Assembly (NCBI RefSeq): GCF_004364435.1
Contig: NZ_SOCT01000002.1
Coordinates: 682,001 to 746,000, forward strand
Direction: 5' to 3'
Source of the DNA: Pseudomonas sp. LP_7_YM
Lineage (GTDB): Bacteria; Pseudomonadota; Gammaproteobacteria; Pseudomonadales; Pseudomonadaceae
Length of the DNA stretch: 64,000 nt
Positions 44,897 to 53,348 of this stretch are shown here, piece after piece. Under the pieces are notes generated by a model. It did not search any database and was not told the DNA's origin. It worked only from the letters and a program-made list of their open reading frames with translations. The translations under genes and the position numbers were made by a program. Position 1 is the first letter of the stretch; the number at the start of each line of letters is the position of its first letter.

Positions 44897-46030
44897 ATGA
44901 AAGCCTCTTGGGATATTTTCTGCACCGTTGTAGATAATTTCGGCGATGTCGGCGTGACCTTTCGCCTGGCCCGACAGTTGGTCGCCGAACACGACCTGCA
45001 GGTGCGCCTTTGGGTCGATGATCTTTCGGCCTTCGCGCGTCTGTGCCCCGGCGCCGATGCGCAGGCCGAACAGCAATGGCATGACGGCGTTCAGGTGTGT
45101 TCCTGGCCTGAAGACTGGCAACCGGCCGAGCCTGCCGATGTGGTCATCCAAGCCTTCGCCTGTCACCTGCCAGCGGCGTATATAGAAGCCGTTCAAGCGT
45201 GCAACCCCCGCCCGTTGTGGCTGAACCTGGAATACCTTAGCGCAGAGGAGTGGGTCACCGGGTGCCACGGCCTGCCGTCGCTGCAATCGAGTGGTGTTAA
45301 AAAGTTCTTCTTCTTTCCGGGGTTCAGAACTTCAACCGGGGGCTTGTTACGTGAAGCCGGGCTGATCGACCGACGCCACGCCTTTGAGCGCAACCTTTCT
45401 GCACGACAGGCGTTTCTCGCCGACCTGAGCATTTATCCACAACCTGGCGCACGCCTGATCTCGTTGTTCGCCTACGAACACGCAGGCTTGGGCTCGTGGC
45501 TGGCATATCTGGCTCAGGATGCAGAACTCACTCACCTGCTCGTGCCTGAAGGACGTGTCATTGGCGACGTCGAGCGCTGGCTTGACGTAGAGGGTTTACG
45601 GGCCGGGGCGGTGCACGTGCGTGGCGCGCTGACGATTCAGGTGCTGCCGTTCGTGCGTCAGGAAGATTACGACCGGTTGCTCTGGTGTTGCGCTTTCAAC
45701 GTAGTGCGTGGCGAAGATTCGTTCGTACGCGGGCAATGGGCTGGTCGTCCGTTGATCTGGCACATCTACGAGCAGGACGACGACGCCCATTGGGCCAAGC
45801 TCGATGCCTTTCTGGAGTTGTATCTGGCAGGACTTTCAGACGCAGCCGGGCAGGCCCTGATCGAGGTCTGGCGTCACTGGAATGCCGGACAGGACATGAC
45901 GCAAAGCTGGAGCGCGCTGGAAATACACCGTAGCGAACTGGCGCTTCATGCCGAACGCTGGTGTCTGGAACGCGCCTTGCAGGATGATCTGACGACTGCG
46001 CTGGTACAGTTTCACCGGAATTGGCTATGA
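44897..46030 (+). CDS. earP: EF-P arginine rhamnosyltransferase EarP
   Basis: EarP transfers rhamnose from TDP-rhamnose to Arg32 of elongation factor P. The 377-residue protein has the conserved N-terminal VVDNFGDVGVTFRLARQL with Asp13 and Asp17, and RGEDSFVRGQWAGRP containing Glu273; these three residues are the known catalytic and sugar-binding positions in Pseudomonas EarP. The ATG at 44897 follows AGGGAGC. The gene lies upstream of its substrate gene efp, as in P. aeruginosa. A long perfect hairpin lies between the two. Confidence 0.96.
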   Translation: MKASWDIFCTVVDNFGDVGVTFRLARQLVAEHDLQVRLWVDDLSAFARLCPGADAQAEQQWHDGVQVCSWPEDWQPAEPADVVIQAFACHLPAAYIEAVQACNPRPLWLNLEYLSAEEWVTGCHGLPSLQSSGVKKFFFFPGFRTSTGGLLREAGLIDRRHAFERNLSARQAFLADLSIYPQPGARLISLFAYEHAGLGSWLAYLAQDAELTHLLVPEGRVIGDVERWLDVEGLRAGAVHVRGALTIQVLPFVRQEDYDRLLWCCAFNVVRGEDSFVRGQWAGRPLIWHIYEQDDDAHWAKLDAFLELYLAGLSDAAGQALIEVWRHWNAGQDMTQSWSALEIHRSELALHAERWCLERALQDDLTTALVQFHRNWL

Positions 46031-46046
46031 TACGCGGCCTTGTAGT

Positions 46047-46083
46047 AAGCCCTGTACGAAAAGTGGCTTTTCGTACAGGGCTT
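46047..46083. repeat. Perfect 17-bp inverted repeat between earP and efp
   Basis: AAGCCCTGTACGAAAAG (46047-46063), a TGG loop and CTTTTCGTACAGGGCTT (46067-46083) form a flawless 17-bp stem with a 3-base loop. It starts 17 bp after the earP stop and ends 34 bp before efp. No T tract follows on either strand, so it does not look like an ordinary terminator. It could stabilise or process the efp leader. Confidence 0.85.
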
Positions 46084-46117
46084 AGTAAGTACTTCAATCC
46101 AAATTCGGATACTCGTA

Positions 46118-46687
46118 ATGAAAACTGGTAAAGAGCTGAAACCCGGTACCGTGATCAAGCTGGAAAAAGATCCTTGGCTGGTTCAGAAGGCCGAATTCAC
46201 CAAGTCGGGCCGTAACAGCGCGATCATGAAGACCAAGCTGAAAAACCTGCTGACCGGCTACAAGACCGAGATCGTCTACAGCGCTGACGACAAGCTGGAG
46301 GACGTGATTCTGGACCGTAAGGAAGCCACCCTGTCTTTCATCAGCGGTGACACCTACACGTTCATGGACACCACCGACTACACCATGTACGAGTTGAACG
46401 CTGAAGACATCGAAGCCGTTCTGCCTTTCGTTGAAGAAGGCATGACCGACGTCTGCGAAGCCGTGTTCTTCGAAGAACGTCTCGTGTCCGTAGAGCTGCC
46501 GACCACCATCGTACGCGTCGTCGACTACACCGAAGGTTCCGCGCGTGGCGACACGTCGGGCAAGGTCATGAAGCCTGCCAAGCTGAGCAACGGTACTGAG
46601 CTGCAAGTGGCCGACTTCATCGAAATCGGTGACAAAATCGAGATCGACACTCGTGAAGGCGGTTCCTACAAAGGCCGTGCTAAATAA
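46118..46687 (+). CDS. efp: Translation elongation factor P
   Basis: EF-P relieves ribosome stalling at polyproline stretches. The 189-residue protein has the three beta-barrel domains of the family, with Arg32 at the tip of domain I (TKSGRNSA), the rhamnosylated type, instead of the lysine modified by EpmA in E. coli. This agrees with the adjacent earP. The C-terminal domain has the signature [18 protein letters not shown] strong terminator follows, and the leader contains an unusual perfect hairpin. Confidence 0.97.
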   Translation: MKTGKELKPGTVIKLEKDPWLVQKAEFTKSGRNSAIMKTKLKNLLTGYKTEIVYSADDKLEDVILDRKEATLSFISGDTYTFMDTTDYTMYELNAEDIEAVLPFVEEGMTDVCEAVFFEERLVSVELPTTIVRVVDYTEGSARGDTSGKVMKPAKLSNGTELQVADFIEIGDKIEIDTREGGSYKGRAK

Positions 46688-46714
46688 GCACTGCTGCTGT
46701 AACGCCAGATACGA

Positions 46715-46745
46715 AAAAGCCCGACCATCGAGTCGGGCTTTTTTG
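46715..46745 (+). terminator. Rho-independent terminator of efp
   Basis: AAGCCCGAC and GTCGGGCTT form a 9-bp stem with a CATCGA loop, followed by TTTT (to 46744). Confidence 0.93.
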
Positions 46746-47049
46746 TGGGCGCCGGGTTTAGGGCCGCTGCTGCAGGGGCCAGCCGGCTTGCGTTCATCAA
46801 GACCGGGCTGACCCATGAGGGTCGAGCCGGTGCGATTCACGCTGACTGCAAATGGACCTTCAACGCCCGCGCCGCCTGCTGGATGGCCGACCGTACTCGG
46901 GACTGACTGGCCACATTGAGCAGCCCGTAGTGTCGCCATGTTGCCGCCGACACGGTTACTCGCCACTGCAACCACGCTCCACCCACAGGGCAAGCAACGA
47001 CCCCGCCATGATCTTGCCGGATATGTTCATCTCCAGCATTGCGGGAGGA
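46746..47049. other. Intergenic region between efp and ohr
   Basis: No intact gene is seen. On the minus strand the ohr reading frame stays open for about 70 codons after its TGA and has protein-like composition near its end (GLLNVASQSRVRSAIQQAA), and a short frame begins MNISGKIMAGSLLALWVERG before a stop. These may be pieces of a decayed gene, or chance; I see no family. Confidence 0.3.
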
Positions 47050-47469
47050 TCAGACAGTCACGTGCAGACGAACCTCAACGTTGCCACGGGTAGCGTTGGA
47101 GTAAGGGCAGACGTTGTGAGCCGCTTCGACCAGTGCTTGAGCATCAGCTTGCTCCAGGCCCGGCAGGTTCACGTGCAGGTCGATGTCCAGGCCGAAACCG
47201 CCGGGAATCTGACCAATGCCGACATGCGCCGTGATCGAGGTGTCTGCCGGGATGCTGCGCTTGCTCTGGCTGGCGACGAATTTCAGTGCGCCGATGAAAC
47301 AGGCCGAATAACCGGCAGCGAACAGTTGTTCAGGGTTGGTGGCTTCACCACCTGCGCCACCCATTTCTTTTGGGGTGGCGAGTTTCACGTCGAGAATCTT
47401 GTCGCTGGAAACAGCACGGCCATCTCGGCCACCGGTGGCGGTTGCGACTGCGGTATAGAGCGCTTGCAT
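47050..47469 (-). CDS. ohr: Organic hydroperoxide resistance protein Ohr
   Basis: Ohr is a thiol peroxidase that reduces organic and lipid hydroperoxides using lipoyl groups. The 139-residue protein matches the Ohr subfamily of OsmC-like proteins: the peroxidatic cysteine is Cys57 (AAGYSACFIG), the resolving cysteine Cys121 (NVCPYSNATRGN), and the arginine and glutamate of the active site are present (GRDGRA and EATNPEQLF). It is encoded with its regulator ohrR upstream on the same strand. Transcription should be controlled from the 47511-47580 region through OhrR. Confidence 0.96.
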   Translation of the reverse strand: MQALYTAVATATGGRDGRAVSSDKILDVKLATPKEMGGAGGEATNPEQLFAAGYSACFIGALKFVASQSKRSIPADTSITAHVGIGQIPGGFGLDIDLHVNLPGLEQADAQALVEAAHNVCPYSNATRGNVEVRLHVTV

Positions 47470-47510
47470 GGTATTTCCTCGTTTGATGATGTGGTTCTGG
47501 AATAAATAAT

Positions 47511-47580
47511 CAGCGCTAAAATTTAGTGCGCCAAACAGTTGAAGCGAAATGTACTGCGCTAATATCTTGCGCGCAAGTTA
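47511..47580. promoter_or_regulatory. Probable OhrR operator upstream of ohr
   Basis: Two inverted repeats lie upstream of ohr: GCGCTAAAATTTAGTGCGC (about 47514-47532) and CTTGCGCGCAAG (47567-47578). The half-site AATTTAGTG (47520-47528) recurs upstream of ohrR at 48160-48168, suggesting that OhrR binds both promoters and represses itself as well as ohr. Confidence 0.55.
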
Positions 47581-47607
47581 AATTTCAAAAGGCTTGAAGT
47601 CGGAGAT

Positions 47608-47633
47608 CAAAAAAGCCGGCAACGCGCCGGCTT
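47608..47633 (-). terminator. Rho-independent terminator of ohrR
   Basis: Read on the minus strand, AAGCCGGC and GCCGGCTT form an 8-bp stem with a five-base loop, followed by a T run just downstream of the ohrR stop. It separates ohrR from ohr. Confidence 0.85.
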
Positions 47634-47652
47634 GGTAGGGAGAAGGGCGTGC

Positions 47653-48126
47653 TCAAAGACTGGCGTGCAGGTTGCCGCGCAAACTCAGAAGGCTCTTTTG
47701 TAAGGCTTGCAGCTGCTCGACCGTCATTCCGGTCGCTGCAAGGATGCACTGCGGGATGCTTTGGGCCTTCTTGTGCAAGGCTTTGCCTTGTTCGGTCAGG
47801 TGTAGCAGCACGACGCGCTCGTCCTCCTTGCTGCGGGTGCGGCGGATCAGGCCTTCGGTTTCCAGGCGCTTGAGCAGTGGCGTCAGGGAGCCGGGGTCCG
47901 TCAGCAGACGCGTGCTGACCTCTCCGACAGTCATACCTTCTTCTTCCCACAAGACCAGCATGGCCAGGTATTGCGGGTAGGTCAGGTTCAGTTCCTGAAG
48001 CAGTGGTTTGTAAACCTTGGTCATCATCAATGACGTCGAATACAGGGCAAAACACAACTGGTTATCCAGCAGCAGGTTTTCGCAGCTACCTGCGCCTGCA
48101 GTGATGGAGCTATCGACGGTGTTCAT
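47653..48126 (-). CDS. ohrR: MarR-family organic peroxide sensor OhrR
   Basis: OhrR is a MarR-type repressor released from DNA when an organic hydroperoxide oxidises its sensing cysteine. In the 157-residue protein, Cys25 (DNQLCFALYS) is the reactive cysteine and Cys127 (SIPQCILA) the second one, so it is a 2-Cys type that forms an intermolecular disulfide. The winged helix-turn-helix lies in about 60-105 (MTVGEVSTRLLTDPGSLTPLLKRL, trimmed). It precedes ohr on the same strand with a terminator between, so ohr has its own promoter. Confidence 0.95.
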   Translation of the reverse strand: MNTVDSSITAGAGSCENLLLDNQLCFALYSTSLMMTKVYKPLLQELNLTYPQYLAMLVLWEEEGMTVGEVSTRLLTDPGSLTPLLKRLETEGLIRRTRSKEDERVVLLHLTEQGKALHKKAQSIPQCILAATGMTVEQLQALQKSLLSLRGNLHASL

Positions 48127-48362
48127 TGAAGCGTCCTCAGTAAAGCGGAATTCGCGATTAATTTAGTGTCCTTGCCTTTAATGCACCAGACAATTCAGCA
48201 ATAGGCCCCTCGCGGTGCTCTCTGTCGATGAAGCAGGCGGGCCTGTGGACACGTTTCGTGAATCGACGAATCACGATTCGTTGTCTGTTATTGCTCCTTT
48301 GCAGATTTCCTCAATTGGCCTGACTGCGTAGCATGGGCGCAGGATCAAATAGAGGACCGCAT

Positions 48363-49112
48363 GTGATCGTTGATGTCGTGATGTACTTGCTGCTGGGGGC
48401 TGCCATGGGCACCTTGGGCGGGCTGTTCGGAATTGGTGGCGGGCTGGTTGCGATCCCGGCATTGGGCGTGCTTTTCGGTCTGGACCAGCAACTGGCCCAA
48501 GGAACAGCGCTGCTGATGGTATTACCCAATGTTCTGTTGGCGCTATGGCGCTACCACCAGCGCAACCGGATTTCGGTGCGCAACGCGATGATGCTGATCG
48601 TGCCGAGCTTCGTGGCTTCCTGGCTGACCTCGATGTGGGCGGTGCGCGTCGAAGCCCAGAACATGCGCATTGGCTTCGTGGGTTTTCTGATCGTGCTGAC
48701 ATTGTTCAACCTGATCCAGATGTACTGGCATAAAGGCAATGCCGGCGCTGAGTTGCGTCACGGTAGATGGCTATGGGTCCTGGGACTGGGTTCGGGTATC
48801 ACCGCGGGTCTGTTCGGCGTCGGTGGCGGCGTGATCGCGACACCGATTCTGACCGGCATCTTCGGCGCCACGCAAGTGGCTGCCCAGGGTCTGGCGCTGG
48901 CGTTGGCGGCGCCGGCCACGGTGATCACGCTAACCACTTACGCACTGCATGGCCACGTGAACTGGCTGATGGGCATCCCGCTGGCGATCGGGGGGCTGGC
49001 CAGCATCAGTTGGGGTGTCGCGCTGGCCCACAGTCTGCCGGAGCGTAGGCTGCGTTCGCTGTTCTGCGTGTTTCTGGTGTTCTGCGCGATCATGCTGTGC
49101 TTCAGGCTTTGA
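48363..49112 (+). CDS. TSUP-family (TauE/SafE) membrane permease
   Basis: This 249-residue membrane protein has about eight hydrophobic segments and the two pseudo-repeated family motifs GGLFGIGGGLVAIPAL and AGLFGVGGGVIATPIL, which define the TauE/SafE sulfite or sulfonate exporter superfamily. It probably transports a small organosulfur or carboxylate anion; the substrate is not readable. The GTG at 48363 is chosen because AGAGGA lies seven bases upstream. It is convergent with the LysR gene. Confidence 0.9.
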   Translation: MIVDVVMYLLLGAAMGTLGGLFGIGGGLVAIPALGVLFGLDQQLAQGTALLMVLPNVLLALWRYHQRNRISVRNAMMLIVPSFVASWLTSMWAVRVEAQNMRIGFVGFLIVLTLFNLIQMYWHKGNAGAELRHGRWLWVLGLGSGITAGLFGVGGGVIATPILTGIFGATQVAAQGLALALAAPATVITLTTYALHGHVNWLMGIPLAIGGLASISWGVALAHSLPERRLRSLFCVFLVFCAIMLCFRL

Positions 49113-49118
49113 TGCTGC

Positions 49119-49973
49119 CTAGCGCTTGAAACCCTCGGCAATGTGTTCTGCCAGGCATTCGGTGATCGGCGAAGGATTGTTTGGGTTGCGCAGCAGTACG
49201 ATGCTCGCCGACGGCAACTGTGGCAGGCCCTCTGACTCACCCAGAACCCGCAGGTCCGAGGTTATCAGGCTTTCCAGTTGTGCGGTCACCGCCAGCCCTG
49301 CGCTGACCACGGCCATGATCGCCGACAGGCTGGCGCTGGTGTACGCCACTCGATAATCACGCCCTGACGCGTCCAGCGCGTGGGTGGCCCATAACCGGCA
49401 AAAACAATCGTTATTGAACATCGCCAGAGGAACTGGCGTCTGTTCATGTGGGCAAAATCCCACGGCCTCGGCCCATACGAAGCGCTCCTGACGCAGGATC
49501 TGTCCGATTTCCATGCCCGGCTCGCGAGTGATGATACTCAGGTCCAGATCCTGGCGCAGCAGCAACTGCGCGGACGATTCGCAATGCACTTCCACCTGGA
49601 TCAATGGATAGACCTGAGAGAAACGCGACAGGATGTCCGGCAGAAAACGCATGACGTAATCGTCCGGCGTGCCGATCTTCACCGTGCCGACCATATGGGG
49701 CTCGCGCAGGGTATTGAACACCTCACTGTGCAGCTTGAGGATGCGCCGGGCATAACCCAACAGCACTTGTCCCTCGGCAGTCAGGTTCAAGACCCGGCCT
49801 TGCCTTTGGAACAACGGGCGTTGCACCACGTCGTCTTCCAGCCGCTTCATCTGCATGCTGACCGCAGACTGCGTACGGTTGACCACCTCGCCTGCCCTGG
49901 TGAATCCACCTTGGTCGGCGATTGCGACAAAGGTGCGCAACAGTTCGCTGTCGATACTCGGGTAAGTGGCCAT
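49119..49973 (-). CDS. LysR-family transcriptional regulator
   Basis: This 284-residue LysR regulator has an N-terminal helix-turn-helix (about residues 10-60, including FTRAGEVVNRTQSAVSMQMKRL) and a C-terminal effector domain beginning at about 90 (GTVKIGTPDDY) of the periplasmic-binding-protein fold. It is divergent from a DUF1127 gene across a 93-bp gap, so the DUF1127 gene is a candidate target. Convergence with the TSUP permease gene (six bases between stops) may mean shared 3' regulation only. The effector is unknown. Confidence 0.9.
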   Translation of the reverse strand: MATYPSIDSELLRTFVAIADQGGFTRAGEVVNRTQSAVSMQMKRLEDDVVQRPLFQRQGRVLNLTAEGQVLLGYARRILKLHSEVFNTLREPHMVGTVKIGTPDDYVMRFLPDILSRFSQVYPLIQVEVHCESSAQLLLRQDLDLSIITREPGMEIGQILRQERFVWAEAVGFCPHEQTPVPLAMFNNDCFCRLWATHALDASGRDYRVAYTSASLSAIMAVVSAGLAVTAQLESLITSDLRVLGESEGLPQLPSASIVLLRNPNNPSPITECLAEHIAEGFKR

Positions 49974-50066
49974 CGCATCAATCTCCTAGATGCATTCCAT
50001 AAGAAACATTCGTTGGATTGATCTTAAGCCCGGGTAGAGAATCGCGCCATCCCACATGGAGGGCGC

Positions 50067-50303
50067 ATGATGAAAAATCAAAAAGGCTTTGTATGGGGGC
50101 TGAACCCCCTGTCCCGCTACGCTTTTCCAAAGCGCGCGTTGGCTGCGTTAACCCGGCAGATAGCGCGTTGGCACAAGCTTTATCACCAGCGTGTGGAGCT
50201 GGCCAGCTTAAGCGACGACGCGCTCAAGGACATCGGGTTGAGCCGCGCCGACGTCTATGAAGAAACGGAGCGTCCTTTCTGGTACGACCCGATCAAGCGC
50301 TGA
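50067..50303 (+). CDS. DUF1127 (YjiS-like) small protein
   Basis: This 78-residue basic protein has the DUF1127 signature in its C-terminal part: RQIARWHKLYHQRVELASLSDDALKDIGLSRADVYEE (trimmed, spanning about 30-68). Small DUF1127 proteins in alpha- and gammaproteobacteria are linked to RNA binding and phosphate or stress physiology, but no single function is settled. GGAGGG lies four bases before ATG 50067; a second ATG follows directly. It is divergent from the LysR gene, which may control it. Confidence 0.85.
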   Translation: MMKNQKGFVWGLNPLSRYAFPKRALAALTRQIARWHKLYHQRVELASLSDDALKDIGLSRADVYEETERPFWYDPIKR

Positions 50304-50352
50304 CAGGACGCCGTGTGATCAGGTAGTTTTGCGCTTCGACCAGGAGGTCCTG

Positions 50353-51600
50353 ATGCCCGCAGAACTCCCCATTCAACACACAATATCTATCAAGCAGGCC
50401 CGTCGTCTGGCGCTTTGCGCCCAGGGATTTCATGGCCGGCAGCCGCCTGCGAAGATTACATCCCGGCATGTCACGCAATTGATCGAGCGCTTGGGCGTGT
50501 TGCAGATCGATTCGGTCAACGCGCTGGTGCGCTCGCATTATCTGCCGCTGTATTCGCGCCTGGGCAACTACCCGCAAAAGTTGCTGGATCAGGCGGCCTG
50601 GAGTAAGGGGCGACAGCGCAAACTGTTCGAATACTGGGGGCATGAGGCATCGTTGTTGCCGATCGATTTATACCCGCTGATGCGTTGGCGCATGCAGCGA
50701 GCGTCCCAGGGCCAGGGCATTTATCAGCAGATGGCCAAATTCGGTCGCGAACAGCAACCGACCATTGCCCGCGTGCTGCGGGCAGTCCGTGAGCAAGGCG
50801 CGCTGGGCGCAGGCACCCTCAATACGCGGCAGGAGCGCGCGGGCCCCTGGTGGGATTGGAGCGCGGAGAAAATTGCGTTGGAATGGCTCTTTGCAGCCGG
50901 GGAATTGACAGTCGCCGGGCGTCGAGGGTTCGAGCGCCTGTATGACTTGCCGGAGCGGGTATTGCCAGCCGCCATCATCGATCACCCGCCGCTTGCTGAA
51001 GCCGATGCCCAGCGTGGTCTGCTGCTGCACGCGGTCAAGGCACTGGGCGTGGGCACTGAAAAGGACATTCGCGATTATTTTCGCCAGGATCCCGCACCGG
51101 CCAGGTCGGGCTTGGCTGAGTTGCTGGAGCAGGGGGCAATTCAACGTGTGCACGTGCAAGGCTGGAGGCAGCCTGCATACGTTTTGCCGGAATTCAAAGT
51201 GCCGCGCAACGTCACCGCCAGTGCCTTGCTGTCGCCGTTCGACTCACTGATCTGGGAGCGTGCGCGCACGGAGCGGTTGTTCGATTTTCGCTACCGGCTG
51301 GAAATCTACACCCCTGCCCACAAGCGTGTTTACGGTTATTACGTGCTGCCTTTTCTGCATCACGAGCGCATAGCCGCGCGTATCGATCTGCGTGCGGAAC
51401 GGACAGCGGGGCGGCTGGCGGTGCATGCCGTACACGAAGAACAGCCGGGGCTGGATGAGGAGGGCATGTACGCGCTGGCCGCAAACGTGCGCCAACTCGC
51501 GGACTGGTTGGGCTTGCCTGAGGTGCTGATCAACTGCCAGCGTGTCAGCGGGGCAAGGTTACGAACGGCGTTCGTAAGTGCGGGGTTACAGCTTCTGTGA
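50353..51600 (+). CDS. YcaQ-type DNA glycosylase (HTH_42 winged helix)
   Basis: This 415-residue protein belongs to the AlkZ/YcaQ family of DNA glycosylases, which unhook interstrand crosslinks and remove bulky alkylated purines. The catalytic motif Q-phi-D is visible as Gln51-Ile-Asp53 in LGVLQIDSVNALVRSH, the YcaQ-type variant rather than the QxQ of Streptomyces AlkZ. Later blocks (LFEYWGHEASLLP, LSPFDSLIWERARTERLF, KRVYGYYVLPFL) are typical. AGGAGG precedes ATG 50353. It is not linked to a biosynthetic cluster, so it serves general repair. Confidence 0.9.
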   Translation: MPAELPIQHTISIKQARRLALCAQGFHGRQPPAKITSRHVTQLIERLGVLQIDSVNALVRSHYLPLYSRLGNYPQKLLDQAAWSKGRQRKLFEYWGHEASLLPIDLYPLMRWRMQRASQGQGIYQQMAKFGREQQPTIARVLRAVREQGALGAGTLNTRQERAGPWWDWSAEKIALEWLFAAGELTVAGRRGFERLYDLPERVLPAAIIDHPPLAEADAQRGLLLHAVKALGVGTEKDIRDYFRQDPAPARSGLAELLEQGAIQRVHVQGWRQPAYVLPEFKVPRNVTASALLSPFDSLIWERARTERLFDFRYRLEIYTPAHKRVYGYYVLPFLHHERIAARIDLRAERTAGRLAVHAVHEEQPGLDEEGMYALAANVRQLADWLGLPEVLINCQRVSGARLRTAFVSAGLQLL

Positions 51601-51638
51601 TTGCCCTGCCACGTCATGGGCTGCCACTGATGCACATG

Positions 51639-51706
51639 CGCTTGCCCGCGATAAGTCGTTGCAGTCGACAGTCATCGCTCGGCTGACACGATGTTCGCGG
51701 GCAAGC
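51639..51706. repeat. REPIN (CGCTTGCCCGCGA type)
   Basis: CGCTTGCCCGCGA (51639-51651) and its exact inverse TCGCGGGCAAGCG (51694-51706) flank a 42-bp spacer between the convergent YcaQ and DAHP synthase genes. It is a second REPIN of a family different from the one at 41681. Confidence 0.8.
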
Positions 51707-51720
51707 GTTGCTACCGTTTT

Positions 51721-53067
51721 TTAGCGGCGCACTTGCTTCAACGTTTCGGCGATCAAAAACGCCAGCTCCAGCGACTGATCTGCGTTCATCCGTGGATCAC
51801 AATGGGTGTGGTAGCGGTCCGACAAGCCGTCTTCGGTGATCGGACGCGCGCCGCCGATACACTCGGTGACATTCTGCCCGGTCATTTCGATGTGAATGCC
51901 GCCAGCGTATGTGCCTTCTGCCCGATGGACCTGGAAGAACTGCTTCACTTCGCCAAGAATCTGCGCGAAGTCGCGGGTCTTATAGCCACTGCTGGCCTTG
52001 ATCGTGTTGCCATGCATCGGGTCGGAGCTCCACAACACCTTCTTGCCTTCGCGCTCTACCGCCCGAATCAGGCCGGGCAGGTGATCACCGACCTTGTTCG
52101 CCCCCATCCGGGCGATCAGGTTCAAGCGCCCAGGGTCGTTGTCCGGGTTAAGGATATCGATCAGGCGAATCAGGTCGTCGGTATTCATACTCGGACCAAC
52201 TTTCACGCCGATCGGGTTTTTCACCCCGCGCAGAAACTCGACATGCGCGCCGTCCAGTTGACGTGTGCGGTCGCCGATCCAGAGCATGTGCGCCGAGCAG
52301 TCGTAGAAATCGTTGGTCAGGCTGTCACGGCGCACGAAGGCTTCTTCGTAATTGAGCAGCAAGGCCTCGTGTGCGGTGAAGAAGCTGGTTTCGCGCAGTT
52401 GCGGCGAGGTGTCCATGCCGCAGGCGCGCATGAATGCCAGGGTTTCATCGATGCGATTGGCCAGTTGACTGTACTTGTCCGACAGCGCGGAGCCTGCGAT
52501 GAAGTCCAGGTTCCACTGATGCACCTGGTGCAGATCGGCAAAGCCGCCCTGCGCGAATGCGCGCAGCAGATTCAGTGTCGCTGTGGACTGGTGGTAGGCC
52601 TGCAATAGGCGGTCCGGGTCCGGTACACGGCTTTTCTCGTCAAAACCGATACCGTTGATGATGTCGCCGCGGTAGGCGGGCAAGGTCACCCCGTCCACGG
52701 TCTCGTCGTTCGAAGAGCGAGGTTTGGCGAATTGACCGGCCATGCGCCCGACCTTGACCACCGGGCAGCCTGCGGCGAAGGTCATGACGATCGCCATCTG
52801 CAGCAGCACCTTGAAGGTGTCGCGAATTTTCGCGGCGGAGAACTCGAAGAAGCTCTCGGCGCAATCGCCGCCTTGCAGCAGAAACGCGCGACCCTCGGTG
52901 ACCTCGGCAAACTGGCGACGCAACTCCCGCGCTTCACCGGCGAACACCAGTGGCGGATAACCGGCCAGCGTCTGCTCGACACGCCGCACATGCGCGGCGT
53001 CAGGGTATCGGGGTTGTTGCTGTATGGGCAGGCTCCGCCAGCTGTCGGGGCTCCAGGTTTGGCTCAT
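51721..53067 (-). CDS. Class II 3-deoxy-7-phosphoheptulonate synthase (DAHP synthase)
   Basis: This is the first enzyme of the shikimate pathway, joining phosphoenolpyruvate and erythrose 4-phosphate. The 448-residue protein is the plant-like class II (AroA-II) type: [54 protein letters not shown] and [11 protein letters not shown] are class II signatures, with metal ligands Cys, His, Glu and Asp within them. It probably supplies chorismate for secondary metabolites or general use, in parallel with class I enzymes elsewhere. It is divergent from the spermidine-synthase-like gene and next to a REPIN. Confidence 0.94.
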   Translation of the reverse strand: MSQTWSPDSWRSLPIQQQPRYPDAAHVRRVEQTLAGYPPLVFAGEARELRRQFAEVTEGRAFLLQGGDCAESFFEFSAAKIRDTFKVLLQMAIVMTFAAGCPVVKVGRMAGQFAKPRSSNDETVDGVTLPAYRGDIINGIGFDEKSRVPDPDRLLQAYHQSTATLNLLRAFAQGGFADLHQVHQWNLDFIAGSALSDKYSQLANRIDETLAFMRACGMDTSPQLRETSFFTAHEALLLNYEEAFVRRDSLTNDFYDCSAHMLWIGDRTRQLDGAHVEFLRGVKNPIGVKVGPSMNTDDLIRLIDILNPDNDPGRLNLIARMGANKVGDHLPGLIRAVEREGKKVLWSSDPMHGNTIKASSGYKTRDFAQILGEVKQFFQVHRAEGTYAGGIHIEMTGQNVTECIGGARPITEDGLSDRYHTHCDPRMNADQSLELAFLIAETLKQVRR

Positions 53068-53230
53068 GGTGAACTCTGTGTGAACGCGATCGGGCGGCCA
53101 TGGTAGCAGTTCATTTCGATAATTTGCGTGACCTGCGGGGGGCGCCTGGCCGACAATCCGCGTTTCCCGAAGTGGACCTGCATGTGCTCGATGCCACTGA
53201 GCTACTCCGCAACGCAGGCTATTGTGGCAG

Positions 53231-53300
53231 CGAATTCATTCGCGATTGGCCGGCAGGCAATGCCTCATCATCGTCTGTAGAGCACTTCGCGATGAATTCG
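53231..53300. repeat. REPIN (CGAATTCATTCGCG type)
   Basis: CGAATTCATTCGCG (53231-53244) and CGCGATGAATTCG (53288-53300) are inverted copies 43 bp apart, a third REPIN of yet another family. It lies in the leader of the spermidine-synthase-like gene, so it may also influence that transcript. The rest of this 280-bp gap has no gene. Confidence 0.78.
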
Positions 53301-53348
53301 TCCTCTATAGCGTTAGCCCCAACAGCGAACAATGGCAAGAGAACAGCA

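Noticed and set aside
46094..46993. Minus-strand frame of 299 codons across efp and its downstream region
   Set aside because: Most of it is antisense to efp, and its remaining part has no motif or ribosome-binding site.
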